From the NCBI RefSeq assembly GCF_006912135.1, contig NZ_VIRS01000017.1, forward strand, positions 1 through 64,000: a stretch of 64,000 nt of DNA, written 5' to 3'. Positions within the stretch are counted from its first letter, which is position 1. Every line of letters starts with the position of its first letter. A model generated the notes under the pieces. That model was not told the DNA's origin and made no database searches. It saw only the letters and a program-made list of their open reading frames with translations. This document shows, in pieces, positions 35,756-43,024 of the stretch. Source of the DNA: Cryptosporangium phraense. GTDB lineage: Bacteria; Actinomycetota; Actinomycetes; Mycobacteriales; Cryptosporangiaceae. The position numbers and the translations under genes are program-made.

Positions 35756-36900
35756 GCGCGGGTACGGGCGCGGCCGACGGCCGCGGCGACTCCCAGCGGC
35801 ACGGTGATGGCGGCGGCGATCGCGAAGATCGCGCGGTACTGGCCGTTCCCGGCCGGGGCGGCGGCGAGGAGGGCGGCGATCGCGCTGCCCAGGAACAGCG
35901 AGGCGGCGAACAGCGAGATGACCGTCGCCCGGGCCGACGGCAGGACCTCGGTGGCCCAGGTCTGCATCGTCGAGTGGAGCCAGGCCCAGGCGAGCCCGAG
36001 CATGAACGCGGTCACGACCGCGACCGCCGGTACCTGGCTCACCGCCACCACCACGCAGGCGACGCCGGCCCCGGCCGCGCCGAGGGCGGGGAGTTGCCAA
36101 CGGCCGAGCCGGGACGAGAGCGCTCCGGCGAGCCGGGCGAACAGCAGCACTGAGAGCCCGTAGACGCCGTTGACCGAGCCGGCCAGCGCGGTGCCGACGC
36201 CGGTCGCCTCGACCGCGGCCGGGAGCAGGGTCAGGACGCCGAGCAGGACGAAGCCGTCGCCGAACGCGAGCAGGAGCACCAGCCAGGTCACGCGGGACCG
36301 GGTGACCGCGCGGATCGCGGTGCGGAACCGCTGGTCGCGGCGGCTCACCCCGGGCGGTGGGACTCTCTTCAGGACGATCACCAGCAGGAGTGCAGCGGCG
36401 CTGGTGATCAGGAACGTGACCCGCCAGCTCGCGAGTTGCGCGATCACGCCCGCCGACGAGGCGCCCAGGGCCATGCCGACCGCGCTGCCGGACATGAAGT
36501 TCGTGATCTCGCGCTGGCGGTCCTCGGTGGGGACGGTGTCGCCCAGGTACACCAGCCCGGCCGGGATTGCCGCGCTGAAGCACGCGCCGGCCAGTCCGCG
36601 GGCCGCGGCCAGCGCGACCGGACCGTCGACCAGGGCCGAGACCCCGGTCGCGATCGACGCGACGACCAGCGCGCCACGCATCGTCCGGACGAGACCGACG
36701 CGGTCGGAGACGACGCCCCAGACCGGCTGCATGAGCCCGTAGGCGAGGAAGTAGAGGCTGGCGGCCTGGACGACCGGGGCGAGAGTGGAGCCGATGTCCC
36801 GGGCGATCGCGACCAGCATGGCCGGCATCGCGAATCGATCGAACGTGCTCACCAACGCCATGACCTGCAGTGACCGACGCGCCGTCAGGAAGCCACGCAC
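35737..36900 (-). CDS. MFS transporter
   Basis: 387-residue permease with 12 predicted membrane segments. Motif A-like GVVSDRVGLVRTMRG is in the loop between TM2 and TM3, and the pattern ARGLAGACFSAAIPAGLVYLGD fits TM4-TM5 of drug/sugar exporters. GTG at 36900 is chosen; the open frame extends further upstream but contains low-complexity codons and overlaps the next gene's promoter. A drug-efflux role is plausible. Overlaps the serine hydrolase tail to tail by 19 bases. Confidence 0.85.
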   Translation of the reverse strand: MRGFLTARRSLQVMALVSTFDRFAMPAMLVAIARDIGSTLAPVVQAASLYFLAYGLMQPVWGVVSDRVGLVRTMRGALVVASIATGVSALVDGPVALAAARGLAGACFSAAIPAGLVYLGDTVPTEDRQREITNFMSGSAVGMALGASSAGVIAQLASWRVTFLITSAAALLLVIVLKRVPPPGVSRRDQRFRTAIRAVTRSRVTWLVLLLAFGDGFVLLGVLTLLPAAVEATGVGTALAGSVNGVYGLSVLLFARLAGALSSRLGRWQLPALGAAGAGVACVVVAVSQVPAVAVVTAFMLGLAWAWLHSTMQTWATEVLPSARATVISLFAASLFLGSAIAALLAAAPAGNGQYRAIFAIAAAITVPLGVAAAVGRARTRAYSSAE

Positions 36901-36955
36901 CTGACGACCGTATGCTGTCGGTGGCTCTTTCCGGCCCGGGATCTGGTGATCGCGA

Positions 36956-37693
36956 ATGAGTACCGAGGATGGTCTGCGAACCGTTGCTCTGGTCGGCGCG
37001 TGTGCGGCTTTCGTCGTCGTGCCGAATGTCGGGTCCGATGAGCGGACCGAACGGTACGACACGGTGATCACGCCGCCGGACTACGCGTTCGCGGTGTGGG
37101 CGCCGATCTTCGCCGGATGCGTCCTCTCGACGGTGGGGCAGGCGCTGCCGGGCGGGCAGGCGGTGAGCCGGGCGACCGGGTGGCCGCTGGCCGGCGCGTA
37201 CGCGCTGAACGCGGCCTGGTCGCTGGCCGCCCAGACCGACCGCTTCGCCGCGACGCCGGTCCTGTTGCCGGTGGCCGCGGGCTTGGCGTTGGTCGCGCAC
37301 GCGCGTCAGCAGGGTCTCCCGGCCGCGCGGGGGTTGGCCGGAGTGACGCCGGTCAGTACCGGCCTGCTGGCCGGCTGGACCACGCTGGCGAGTGTGGTGA
37401 ACGTCGCCGCGGGCGCGAACCTCGCCGGGGCGTCGGCGGGCTCGCCGCGGACGGTGGCCCGCTCGGCCGCCGCCCTGGTCGCGGTGAGCGGCGCCGTCGC
37501 GGTCGGGGTCGCGACGAGCCGACGCGGGGCATTGTCGCTGGCGGCGGCGGCCGGGTGGGGGCTGATCACGTTGGCGCTGACTCCCGGGCGCCCCCGTAGC
37601 GTCCGCTGGAGCGCGGCCGCCGGCGCGTCGGCCGTCGGAATGGGTGCACTGGTCGCGCGGAGACGGAGACCCGTCTCGGCGTTCGCTGCGTAG
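36956..37693 (+). CDS. TspO/MBR-like membrane protein
   Basis: 245-residue hydrophobic protein. The signature VITPPDYAFAVWAPIFAG resembles the PPGWVFGPVW-type segment of TspO/MBR proteins, and about seven hydrophobic stretches follow, more than the five of classical TspO. Related actinobacterial proteins are uncharacterised; tetrapyrrole or lipid-like ligands are known for TspO. ATG at 36956. Divergent from the MFS gene with 55 bases between. Confidence 0.7.
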   Translation: MSTEDGLRTVALVGACAAFVVVPNVGSDERTERYDTVITPPDYAFAVWAPIFAGCVLSTVGQALPGGQAVSRATGWPLAGAYALNAAWSLAAQTDRFAATPVLLPVAAGLALVAHARQQGLPAARGLAGVTPVSTGLLAGWTTLASVVNVAAGANLAGASAGSPRTVARSAAALVAVSGAVAVGVATSRRGALSLAAAAGWGLITLALTPGRPRSVRWSAAAGASAVGMGALVARRRRPVSAFAA

Positions 37694-37695
37694 CA

Positions 37696-37745
37696 GCCGC
37701 CGCTGGGCGGCGGGGGGAGGTGGCGCCCGGGAGTCCCCGGGCGCC
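37696..37745. terminator. Tandem hairpins between convergent genes
   Basis: Two hairpins: GCCGCC-GCTG-GGCGGC at 37696-37711, and a 10-bp perfect stem GGCGCCCGGG/CCCGGGCGCC with an AGTC loop at 37722-37745. They lie between the ends of the TspO-like gene and the convergent LLM gene. Confidence 0.6.
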
Positions 37746-37751
37746 GGTGGG

Positions 37752-38531
37752 TCAGGCGTTGACTTCGTCGCGCCAGGCCACCCAGTCCCGCAGGGCCGAG
37801 AGGTCGTAGTCGGGCCCGCCGACACCGATCGTGAACAGCGAGACGCCCAGGTCGCGCAGCTGCGGACCGACCTCGGACGGCTTGCCCTCCACGGCCGACG
37901 AAATTTCGATCTCGGCCGGGTCGCGCCCGACGTCGGCGCAGTGCTGGCGCAGGATGCCGATCTTGCGCTCGATCGTCGGGACGTCGCCGAAGCTGTGCCA
38001 GATGTGGGCGTGCTTCGCGACCAGCCGCAGCGTCTTCTTCTCGCCACCGCCGCCGATCAGCACCGGGATGTCGCGGGTCGGCGCCGGGTTCAGCTTCGCG
38101 AACCGGGACTCGATCCGCGGCAGCGCCTCGGCCAGATCGTCGAGGCGCCCGCCGGCGGTACCGAACTCGTAGCCGTACTCGTCGTAGTCTTTCTCGAACC
38201 ACCCCGAGCCGATGCCGAGAATGAGCCGGCCATTGCTGATGTGGTCGACGGTCCTGGCCATGTCGGCGAGCAACTCGGGATTGCGGTAGCTGTTGCAGGT
38301 GACCAGCGCGCCGATCTCGACGCGGGAGGTCTGCTCGGCCCAGGCCGCGAGCATCGTCCAGCACTCGAAGTGCTTGCCTTCGGGCTCGCCGTAGAGCGGG
38401 TAGAAGTGGTCCCAGTTGAACAGGATGTCGGCGCCGATCTCCTCGGCCTCGGCCGCGGTGCGACGGATGGTTTCGTAGTCAGCATGCTGGGGCTGGAGCT
38501 GCAGCCCCACACGGACGCGCCTGGTGCTCAT
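37752..38531 (-). CDS. LLM-class F420-dependent oxidoreductase
   Basis: 259-residue luciferase-fold oxidoreductase of the actinobacterial F420-dependent group. Signature pieces are RVGLQLQPQHADYETIRRTAAEAEEIG, WDHFYPLYG, ALVTCNSYRNPELLADMARTVDHISNGRLILGIGSGW and PVLIGGGGEKKTLRLVAKHA. ATG at 38531. It is downstream of the 152-residue membrane protein by 51 bases on the same strand, but unrelated. F420 is likely given the motif set; the substrate is unknown. Confidence 0.92.
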   Translation of the reverse strand: MSTRRVRVGLQLQPQHADYETIRRTAAEAEEIGADILFNWDHFYPLYGEPEGKHFECWTMLAAWAEQTSRVEIGALVTCNSYRNPELLADMARTVDHISNGRLILGIGSGWFEKDYDEYGYEFGTAGGRLDDLAEALPRIESRFAKLNPAPTRDIPVLIGGGGEKKTLRLVAKHAHIWHSFGDVPTIERKIGILRQHCADVGRDPAEIEISSAVEGKPSEVGPQLRDLGVSLFTIGVGGPDYDLSALRDWVAWRDEVNA

Positions 38532-38582
38532 GGCCCGAGCCTAAACGGACGATCATCGCCCGCTCGGGAGGCACCGAGCGTT

Positions 38583-39041
38583 TCAGCGACCGCACTCCGC
38601 GAGCGCGATACGGACCTGCTGGTTGACCGACACGAGATCGAGGTCGGAGCTGGACAGATAGGCCTGCCTGGTGGTGCGGGCCAGCGCGCGGTACTGCTCG
38701 TCGGACCGGGCGGCGGCCGCGCTGAGCTCGCTGGCCCGGTTGAGCTTGGTTCCGTCGGACAGGGTGAAGTTGCCGGCGGAGAATTCCGGCAGTCCGCGGA
38801 GAATCGTGCAGGCGTCGGCGACGTCCTTGGCCGGGCCGTCGGCCGGCCGGCCGAGCAGGGAGCCGCCGAGCCAGACGCTCCCGACGAGGAAGGCGCCGCA
38901 CACGAGACCGACGAGCGCGGCGGCGAGCAGGCGCCGCCGGGGGCGCTGCTCGGTAGGTGGCGGTGGGGCTGCGGGCCACTCGATCGGCCGCAGGGAGTAG
39001 GTCTCGACCGGAGCGATCTCCGTCGTTTGGAGGCTGGTCAT
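38583..39041 (-). CDS. Single-pass membrane protein of unknown function
   Basis: 152 residues: a Pro-rich cytoplasmic start (about 35 residues), a hydrophobic segment at residues 38-62 (LLAAALVGLVCGAFLVGSVW), then an extracellular helical domain with Cys at CTILRG and near the C-terminus (LAECGR). ATG at 39041 is chosen over the GTG three bases upstream because GAGGAG is 7 bases before it. No family recognised. Upstream lies an unusually A+T-rich gap. Confidence 0.65.
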   Translation of the reverse strand: MTSLQTTEIAPVETYSLRPIEWPAAPPPPTEQRPRRRLLAAALVGLVCGAFLVGSVWLGGSLLGRPADGPAKDVADACTILRGLPEFSAGNFTLSDGTKLNRASELSAAAARSDEQYRALARTTRQAYLSSSDLDLVSVNQQVRIALAECGR

Positions 39042-39186
39042 CACCGTGCTCCTCTCGTCGACGGTTGAGTGTTCATACGTTGCCCAGAATAGGAATACTC
39101 CGGTGACGAATTTAGCCCCGACCTCTGCTAATTAATGTTCCCTTAAGCATCTCGCATTCGAATTCTGTCGTCCGGAGACAGGAAGT

Positions 39187-39213
39187 TTGAATGAGGTTCA
39201 AAACACCATTCAA
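39187..39213. other. Inverted repeat in an A+T-rich intergenic gap
   Basis: TTGAATG (39187-39193) and CATTCAA (39207-39213) form 7-bp arms round a 13-base loop, between the membrane-protein promoter and the end of the quinone oxidoreductase gene. The surrounding 39050-39230 is much richer in A and T than the rest. It may be a terminator or protein site. Confidence 0.35.
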
Positions 39214-39227
39214 GGACATTCGGGCGT

Positions 39228-40169
39228 TTATTCGAAGCGGAGAACCAGGCGTCCGCGGGTGCCTCCGGCCTCCAGGCGGTGGTGGGCCTCGGCGGCCCGG
39301 TCGGCCGGGTACGTGTCGGCCACCCGCAGGGTGACCGCGCCCTGTTCGACGAGTTCGCGCAGGCCGTCGAGCCGCTCCAGGTCCTCGGCGTACTTCCGGA
39401 CGATCACCGGCCGGACCCGCAGCCCCCGCTGCCCGTCCCCGGCATAGCCCCGGACGGTGGTCACGACCCCGCCGTCGCGCACCGCCGGGAGTGCGGCGGC
39501 GTCCAGGAGCGCGCCGTCGGCCAGCCCGTCGACCCCGTCGGGGTACTGCTCGCGGATCCGTTCCGCGACGTCGTCTCCTCGTTGGACGACGACGTCCGCG
39601 CCGAGGTCGCGGACCAGTGCTTCGTCCGACGGCGAGGCGTCGGCGACGACCGTGAGCCCGTGCGCCTTGGCCAGCTGGATCACGTAGCCGCCGAACGCCC
39701 CGGCCGCGCCGGTCACGGCGAGCACCTGACCGGGGCCCAGCTCCATGAGGTCGAGCGCCTGGCGGGCGGTCAGCCCGTTCATCGGGAGCGTCGCCGCCTC
39801 GACGTCGCTCGCGCCGGCCGGTACGCGGGTCGCCGAGCGCTCGGGCAGCACCAGGTCCTCGCGGTAGCCGCCGTGTGCGCCGGACGGGACGACGATGCCC
39901 ATCACGCGCGTCCCCGGTGTGAGGTCGTCGCGGACGCCGTCGCCGATCTCGGTGACGACGCCGGCGACGTCCATGCCGGGCACGTCGGCGCCGTCGGCCG
40001 GGTGGCCGGTGGTCGAGCGTAGGCCCGCGCGAATGCCGGTGTCGGTAGGGTTCACGGCCGCGGCGGTCACCCGCACCCTTACCTGCCCGGGGCCCAGTGG
40101 CTCGGCCCGCAGATCGAGCACCCGCAGGACGTCCGGCCCGCCGTATTCGGTCACTCCGATAGCACGCAT
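39228..40169 (-). CDS. MDR-family quinone oxidoreductase (zeta-crystallin-like)
   Basis: 313-residue NADPH-dependent reductase with MRAIGVTEYGGPDVLRV, PGMDVAGVVTEIGDGV, VTGAAGAFGGYVIQLAK and ending in GGTRGRLVLRFE, all typical of the quinone oxidoreductase branch without catalytic zinc. ATG at 40169 starts the homologous region; an upstream ATG at 40259 would add a non-conserved tail. It has no operon partner, 249 bases from the ArsR gene upstream. Confidence 0.9.
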   Translation of the reverse strand: MRAIGVTEYGGPDVLRVLDLRAEPLGPGQVRVRVTAAAVNPTDTGIRAGLRSTTGHPADGADVPGMDVAGVVTEIGDGVRDDLTPGTRVMGIVVPSGAHGGYREDLVLPERSATRVPAGASDVEAATLPMNGLTARQALDLMELGPGQVLAVTGAAGAFGGYVIQLAKAHGLTVVADASPSDEALVRDLGADVVVQRGDDVAERIREQYPDGVDGLADGALLDAAALPAVRDGGVVTTVRGYAGDGQRGLRVRPVIVRKYAEDLERLDGLRELVEQGAVTLRVADTYPADRAAEAHHRLEAGGTRGRLVLRFE

Positions 40170-40418
40170 ATCTCGACTATTACGCCCCTCCGCCGCCAAC
40201 CGCACCGCCGGGATCCCGGCCCCGCCCGCTCCGCTGCGCGCCGCGAAGCGCGCCCGCACGGCCCCTATGTCGGGCGGCAGTGGAGGCGCATGCAGCGCGG
40301 CGCGAGACTCGGGCGCTTGGGTGTGGGGATCTGAGCGCGGTTCGGCACACAGTTACGGCGTGGTTGCCGCCGGGAAGCCGGGGCACTCCGGATCCAGGTT
40401 GGACAGTGGCCGCGGGCG

Positions 40419-41165
40419 TCAGCGATCGGTTCCGGTCAGGGGCAACGACTCGCCGGTCGCGGGCGAAGGATCGGTCAGAGCGTGGCACGGGCCGGGGCAG
40501 CCCAGCCAAGCCAGCACCTCGCCCCAGCCCGACGGGCCAACCTCCACGTGCCGCCCCGCGCCACGCACCAGCCATCGCCGGCCTACCAGCGCGTCCAGCA
40601 GCGCGGCCGGGAGCGCCCCGGCCAGGTGCGGGCGGCGCTCGGTCCAGTCGAGGCACTCGCGCACCAGCGGGCGGCGGGCGCGCTGCAGAGCGTCCAGAGG
40701 GATGTGCAGTTCGGCGAGGCGGGCCGCCGCCCGGGGCGGAACCGAATTGTCGGCGGCCACCACACCGTGGTCGACCAGCGCGTCGCGCAGCCGGACGCCG
40801 GCGCGGCCGGCCAGGTGGTCGTAGCAGGTGCGCGCGGCGGCCAGCCGTCGCGCGGCGGTGCTCTGCTTGAGGCTCCGGACCGGCACCGGCGGGGCGATGA
40901 GCGCGAGCGACTCCACGGCGAGCGCGACCTCGGGCCGGGCGATCCGGTGGTAGCGGTGCCGTCCCTGGGCGACGACCTCGACGTAGCCGGCCTCGACCAG
41001 CTGCTTCAGGTGCGCGCTGGCGGCCGGGCGGCCGATCCCGGCCGCGCGGGCGAGCGCGCCGGCCGGGTGGGCGCGGCCGTCGAGCAGCAGGGTCAGCATC
41101 GCCGACCGCGACGGGTCGGCCAGCAGACGCGCGGCGAAGGCCACGTCGACGTCGGCGATCGTCAT
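40419..41165 (-). CDS. ArsR-family regulator with extended C-terminus
   Basis: 248-residue winged-helix regulator. The N-terminal 100 residues are ArsR-like: LLADPSRSAMLTLLLDGRAHPAGALARAAGIGRPAASAHLKQLVEAGYVEVV. No CxC metal-binding pair appears in the expected recognition-helix position. The C-terminal 140 residues (DALVDHGVV, LHIPLDALQ, CLDWTERRPHLAGALPAALLDAL) match the actinobacterial type found next to MFS genes. Divergent from such an MFS gene, with an 18-base palindrome between, so it probably represses it. Confidence 0.88.
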   Translation of the reverse strand: MTIADVDVAFAARLLADPSRSAMLTLLLDGRAHPAGALARAAGIGRPAASAHLKQLVEAGYVEVVAQGRHRYHRIARPEVALAVESLALIAPPVPVRSLKQSTAARRLAAARTCYDHLAGRAGVRLRDALVDHGVVAADNSVPPRAAARLAELHIPLDALQRARRPLVRECLDWTERRPHLAGALPAALLDALVGRRWLVRGAGRHVEVGPSGWGEVLAWLGCPGPCHALTDPSPATGESLPLTGTDR

Positions 41166-41189
41166 GGGGTCGACGGTAGTGCGCGGACG

Positions 41190-41207
41190 GTTCGGCCGGG
41201 ACCGAAC
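41190..41207. promoter_or_regulatory. ArsR operator candidate
   Basis: GTTCGG, six bases, CCGAAC at 41190-41207: perfect 6-bp arms in the gap between the divergent ArsR gene (41165) and the MFS gene (start 41233). Its place argues that the MFS start is GTG 41233, not the ATG at 41164. Confidence 0.55.
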
Positions 41208-41232
41208 GATCGCCGCCCTAGCGTCGCTCGAC

Positions 41233-42456
41233 GTGAACCGTGCCTATCACTGCCTGTTCTGGTCGCAGGCCTGCGTCGAGCTGGGCGAGCAGTTGCTGAT
41301 CGTGGCGCTGGTCTGGGCCGCGCTCCGATCGCCGGGCGGCGGTTTCGTCGGCGTGGTGCTGGCCGCGTGGGCGCTGCCGCGCGGGGTGTTGTTGCTGGTC
41401 GGGGGAGCGCTGAGCGACCGGTACGACCGGCGGGCGCTGTCGGTGGGCGTGGGGTGCGGGCTGACCGGGGTCGCGGGGGCGCTGGCCGTCGTGACCCGGA
41501 CCGACGTTCGGTGGGCCTGGCTCGTCGCGGCGGCGCTGTTCGGGGTGCTGGACGCGGTGCGGCTGCCGGTCGCGGCCGGGGTGCTGCCGAGCGTGGTGCC
41601 GCGGGAGCGGCTCGCGGAGGCGAACCGGTGGGTCGGGATGCGGGAGTGGGCCGCGCTCGCGGCCGGCCCGGCCGCCGGGGGTGCGCTGGTGGCCGCGGTC
41701 GGCTCGTCGGCGGCGATCGCGGTGGTGGCGCTGCTCTACGCGCTCAGTGTGCTCGTGCTGGTGCCGGTCGGCCCGCTCCCACCCGCCGCCCCGGAGACGG
41801 CCGGGTTGCTGGCTGAGCTCCGGGACGGGGTGCGGTTCGTGGGTGGGCACCGGGAGCTGCGGACTCTGCTGGCCATGTTCGCGGTCGCGAACCTGTTCGT
41901 GCTGGGCCTCCTCGGCGTCACCGTGCCGGTCTTCGCGACGACCGTCCTGCACGGCGGCCCGGCCACCCTCGGCCTGCTCTCGGCCTCGTTCGGCACCGGG
42001 CTGGTCCTCGGCACCCTGGCCTCGACCCGGCTTCCGGAAGCACTCCGCACCCCCGCGGCCACGATGACGCTGTTCGCGGCCAGTGACGCGCTGCTGGCCT
42101 CGGTGGGCCACGCCGCCACCGCCCTCACCGCCGCCGTGCTGTACGGCGCCAGCGGATTCGCCGCCGGGCCGGCGTCGACGTTCTACCGGACGCTGCTGCA
42201 GACGCTGCCGCCCGCGGCCTACCTCGGCCGGGTCAGCGGCATCGCCCGCACGCTCTCGTTCGGCCTCGAACCGCTCTCCGCCGCCGGGGCCGGTGCACTC
42301 ACCGCACGCGCCTCGGCGTCCGTCGTGCTGGTCGTGGGCGGCGCGGTAGCGACGCTGGCCGACCTGACCGGCGCGGTGGTCACGCGCGTAGGAACGTCAG
42401 GACCGCGCGCACGCGACGATGTTCCCGGTCGTCGGGCGCCAGGCCGAGCTTCGTGA
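41233..42456 (+). CDS. MFS efflux-type transporter
   Basis: 407-residue permease, about 12 membrane segments. Motif A is GALSDRYDRRALSV in the TM2-TM3 loop, as in proton-driven drug exporters; residues 125-160 carry GVLPSVVPRERLAEANRW. GTG at 41233 is preferred because the operator-like palindrome lies upstream and the first membrane segment follows at once. Likely induced when the divergent ArsR repressor releases. The 3' end overlaps the response-regulator gene by 77 bases tail to tail, which is unusually long. Confidence 0.88.
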   Translation: MNRAYHCLFWSQACVELGEQLLIVALVWAALRSPGGGFVGVVLAAWALPRGVLLLVGGALSDRYDRRALSVGVGCGLTGVAGALAVVTRTDVRWAWLVAAALFGVLDAVRLPVAAGVLPSVVPRERLAEANRWVGMREWAALAAGPAAGGALVAAVGSSAAIAVVALLYALSVLVLVPVGPLPPAAPETAGLLAELRDGVRFVGGHRELRTLLAMFAVANLFVLGLLGVTVPVFATTVLHGGPATLGLLSASFGTGLVLGTLASTRLPEALRTPAATMTLFAASDALLASVGHAATALTAAVLYGASGFAAGPASTFYRTLLQTLPPAAYLGRVSGIARTLSFGLEPLSAAGAGALTARASASVVLVVGGAVATLADLTGAVVTRVGTSGPRARDDVPGRRAPGRAS

Positions 42457-43024
42457 AGATCGCGCCGATGTGCGACTCCACGGTCTTCACCGACAGGTGC
42501 AGCTCGTCGGCGACGGCCGCATTCGAGAGCCCCTGGGCCATGAACCCGAGCACGGCCCGCTCGCGCGCGGTCAGCTCGTCGAGCGGGTCCTCCTCGCGAC
42601 GGCGCCGGACCAGCCGGGTCACGAGCTCGGGATCGATCACGGTCTCGCCGTGCCCGATCCGCCGGACGTCGCCGGCGAACGTCGTCAGGTCCGCGACGCG
42701 GTCCTTGAGCAGGTACCCGACCCCGCCGTCGAACTGGGTGATCAGCCGCAGCGCGTGGTGCACCTCGACGTACTGGGACAGCAGCAACAGCCCGACCTGC
42801 GGGGCGATCGTCCGGATCGCCGCCGCCGTGTCGATCCCCTCGGCCGAGAACCCCGGCGGCATCCGCAGGTCGATCACGGCCACGTCCGGCGGGTCCCGGC
42901 GCACGAGCGCGAGCAGCCCGTCGGAGTCCGACGCCTGGCCGGTGACCGTGAAGCCGGTCTCGGCCAGGATCCGGGCGACGCCCTCGCGCAGCAGCATCGA
43001 GTCGTCGGCGAGCATCACCCGCAC
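42380..43024 (-). CDS. NarL/FixJ-type response regulator
   Basis: 214-residue regulator. Receiver domain at residues 1-120 with D8/D9-type acidic pocket (MLADDSMLL), phosphoacceptor D52 in VIDLRMPP and KDRV Lys near residue 106; LuxR-type HTH at about 148-210 (LTARERAVLGFMAQGLSNAAVADELHLS). ATG at 43024 overlaps the end of the kinase gene by 10 bases. Its last 77 bases are antisense to the MFS gene. Confidence 0.93.
   Translation of the reverse strand: MRVMLADDSMLLREGVARILAETGFTVTGQASDSDGLLALVRRDPPDVAVIDLRMPPGFSAEGIDTAAAIRTIAPQVGLLLLSQYVEVHHALRLITQFDGGVGYLLKDRVADLTTFAGDVRRIGHGETVIDPELVTRLVRRRREEDPLDELTARERAVLGFMAQGLSNAAVADELHLSVKTVESHIGAIFTKLGLAPDDREHRRVRAVLTFLRA

Noticed and set aside
34634-38047. 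1137-aa minus-strand open frame crossing several genes
   Set aside because: It runs through three real genes in other frames and has shadow-type Arg/Pro-rich composition.
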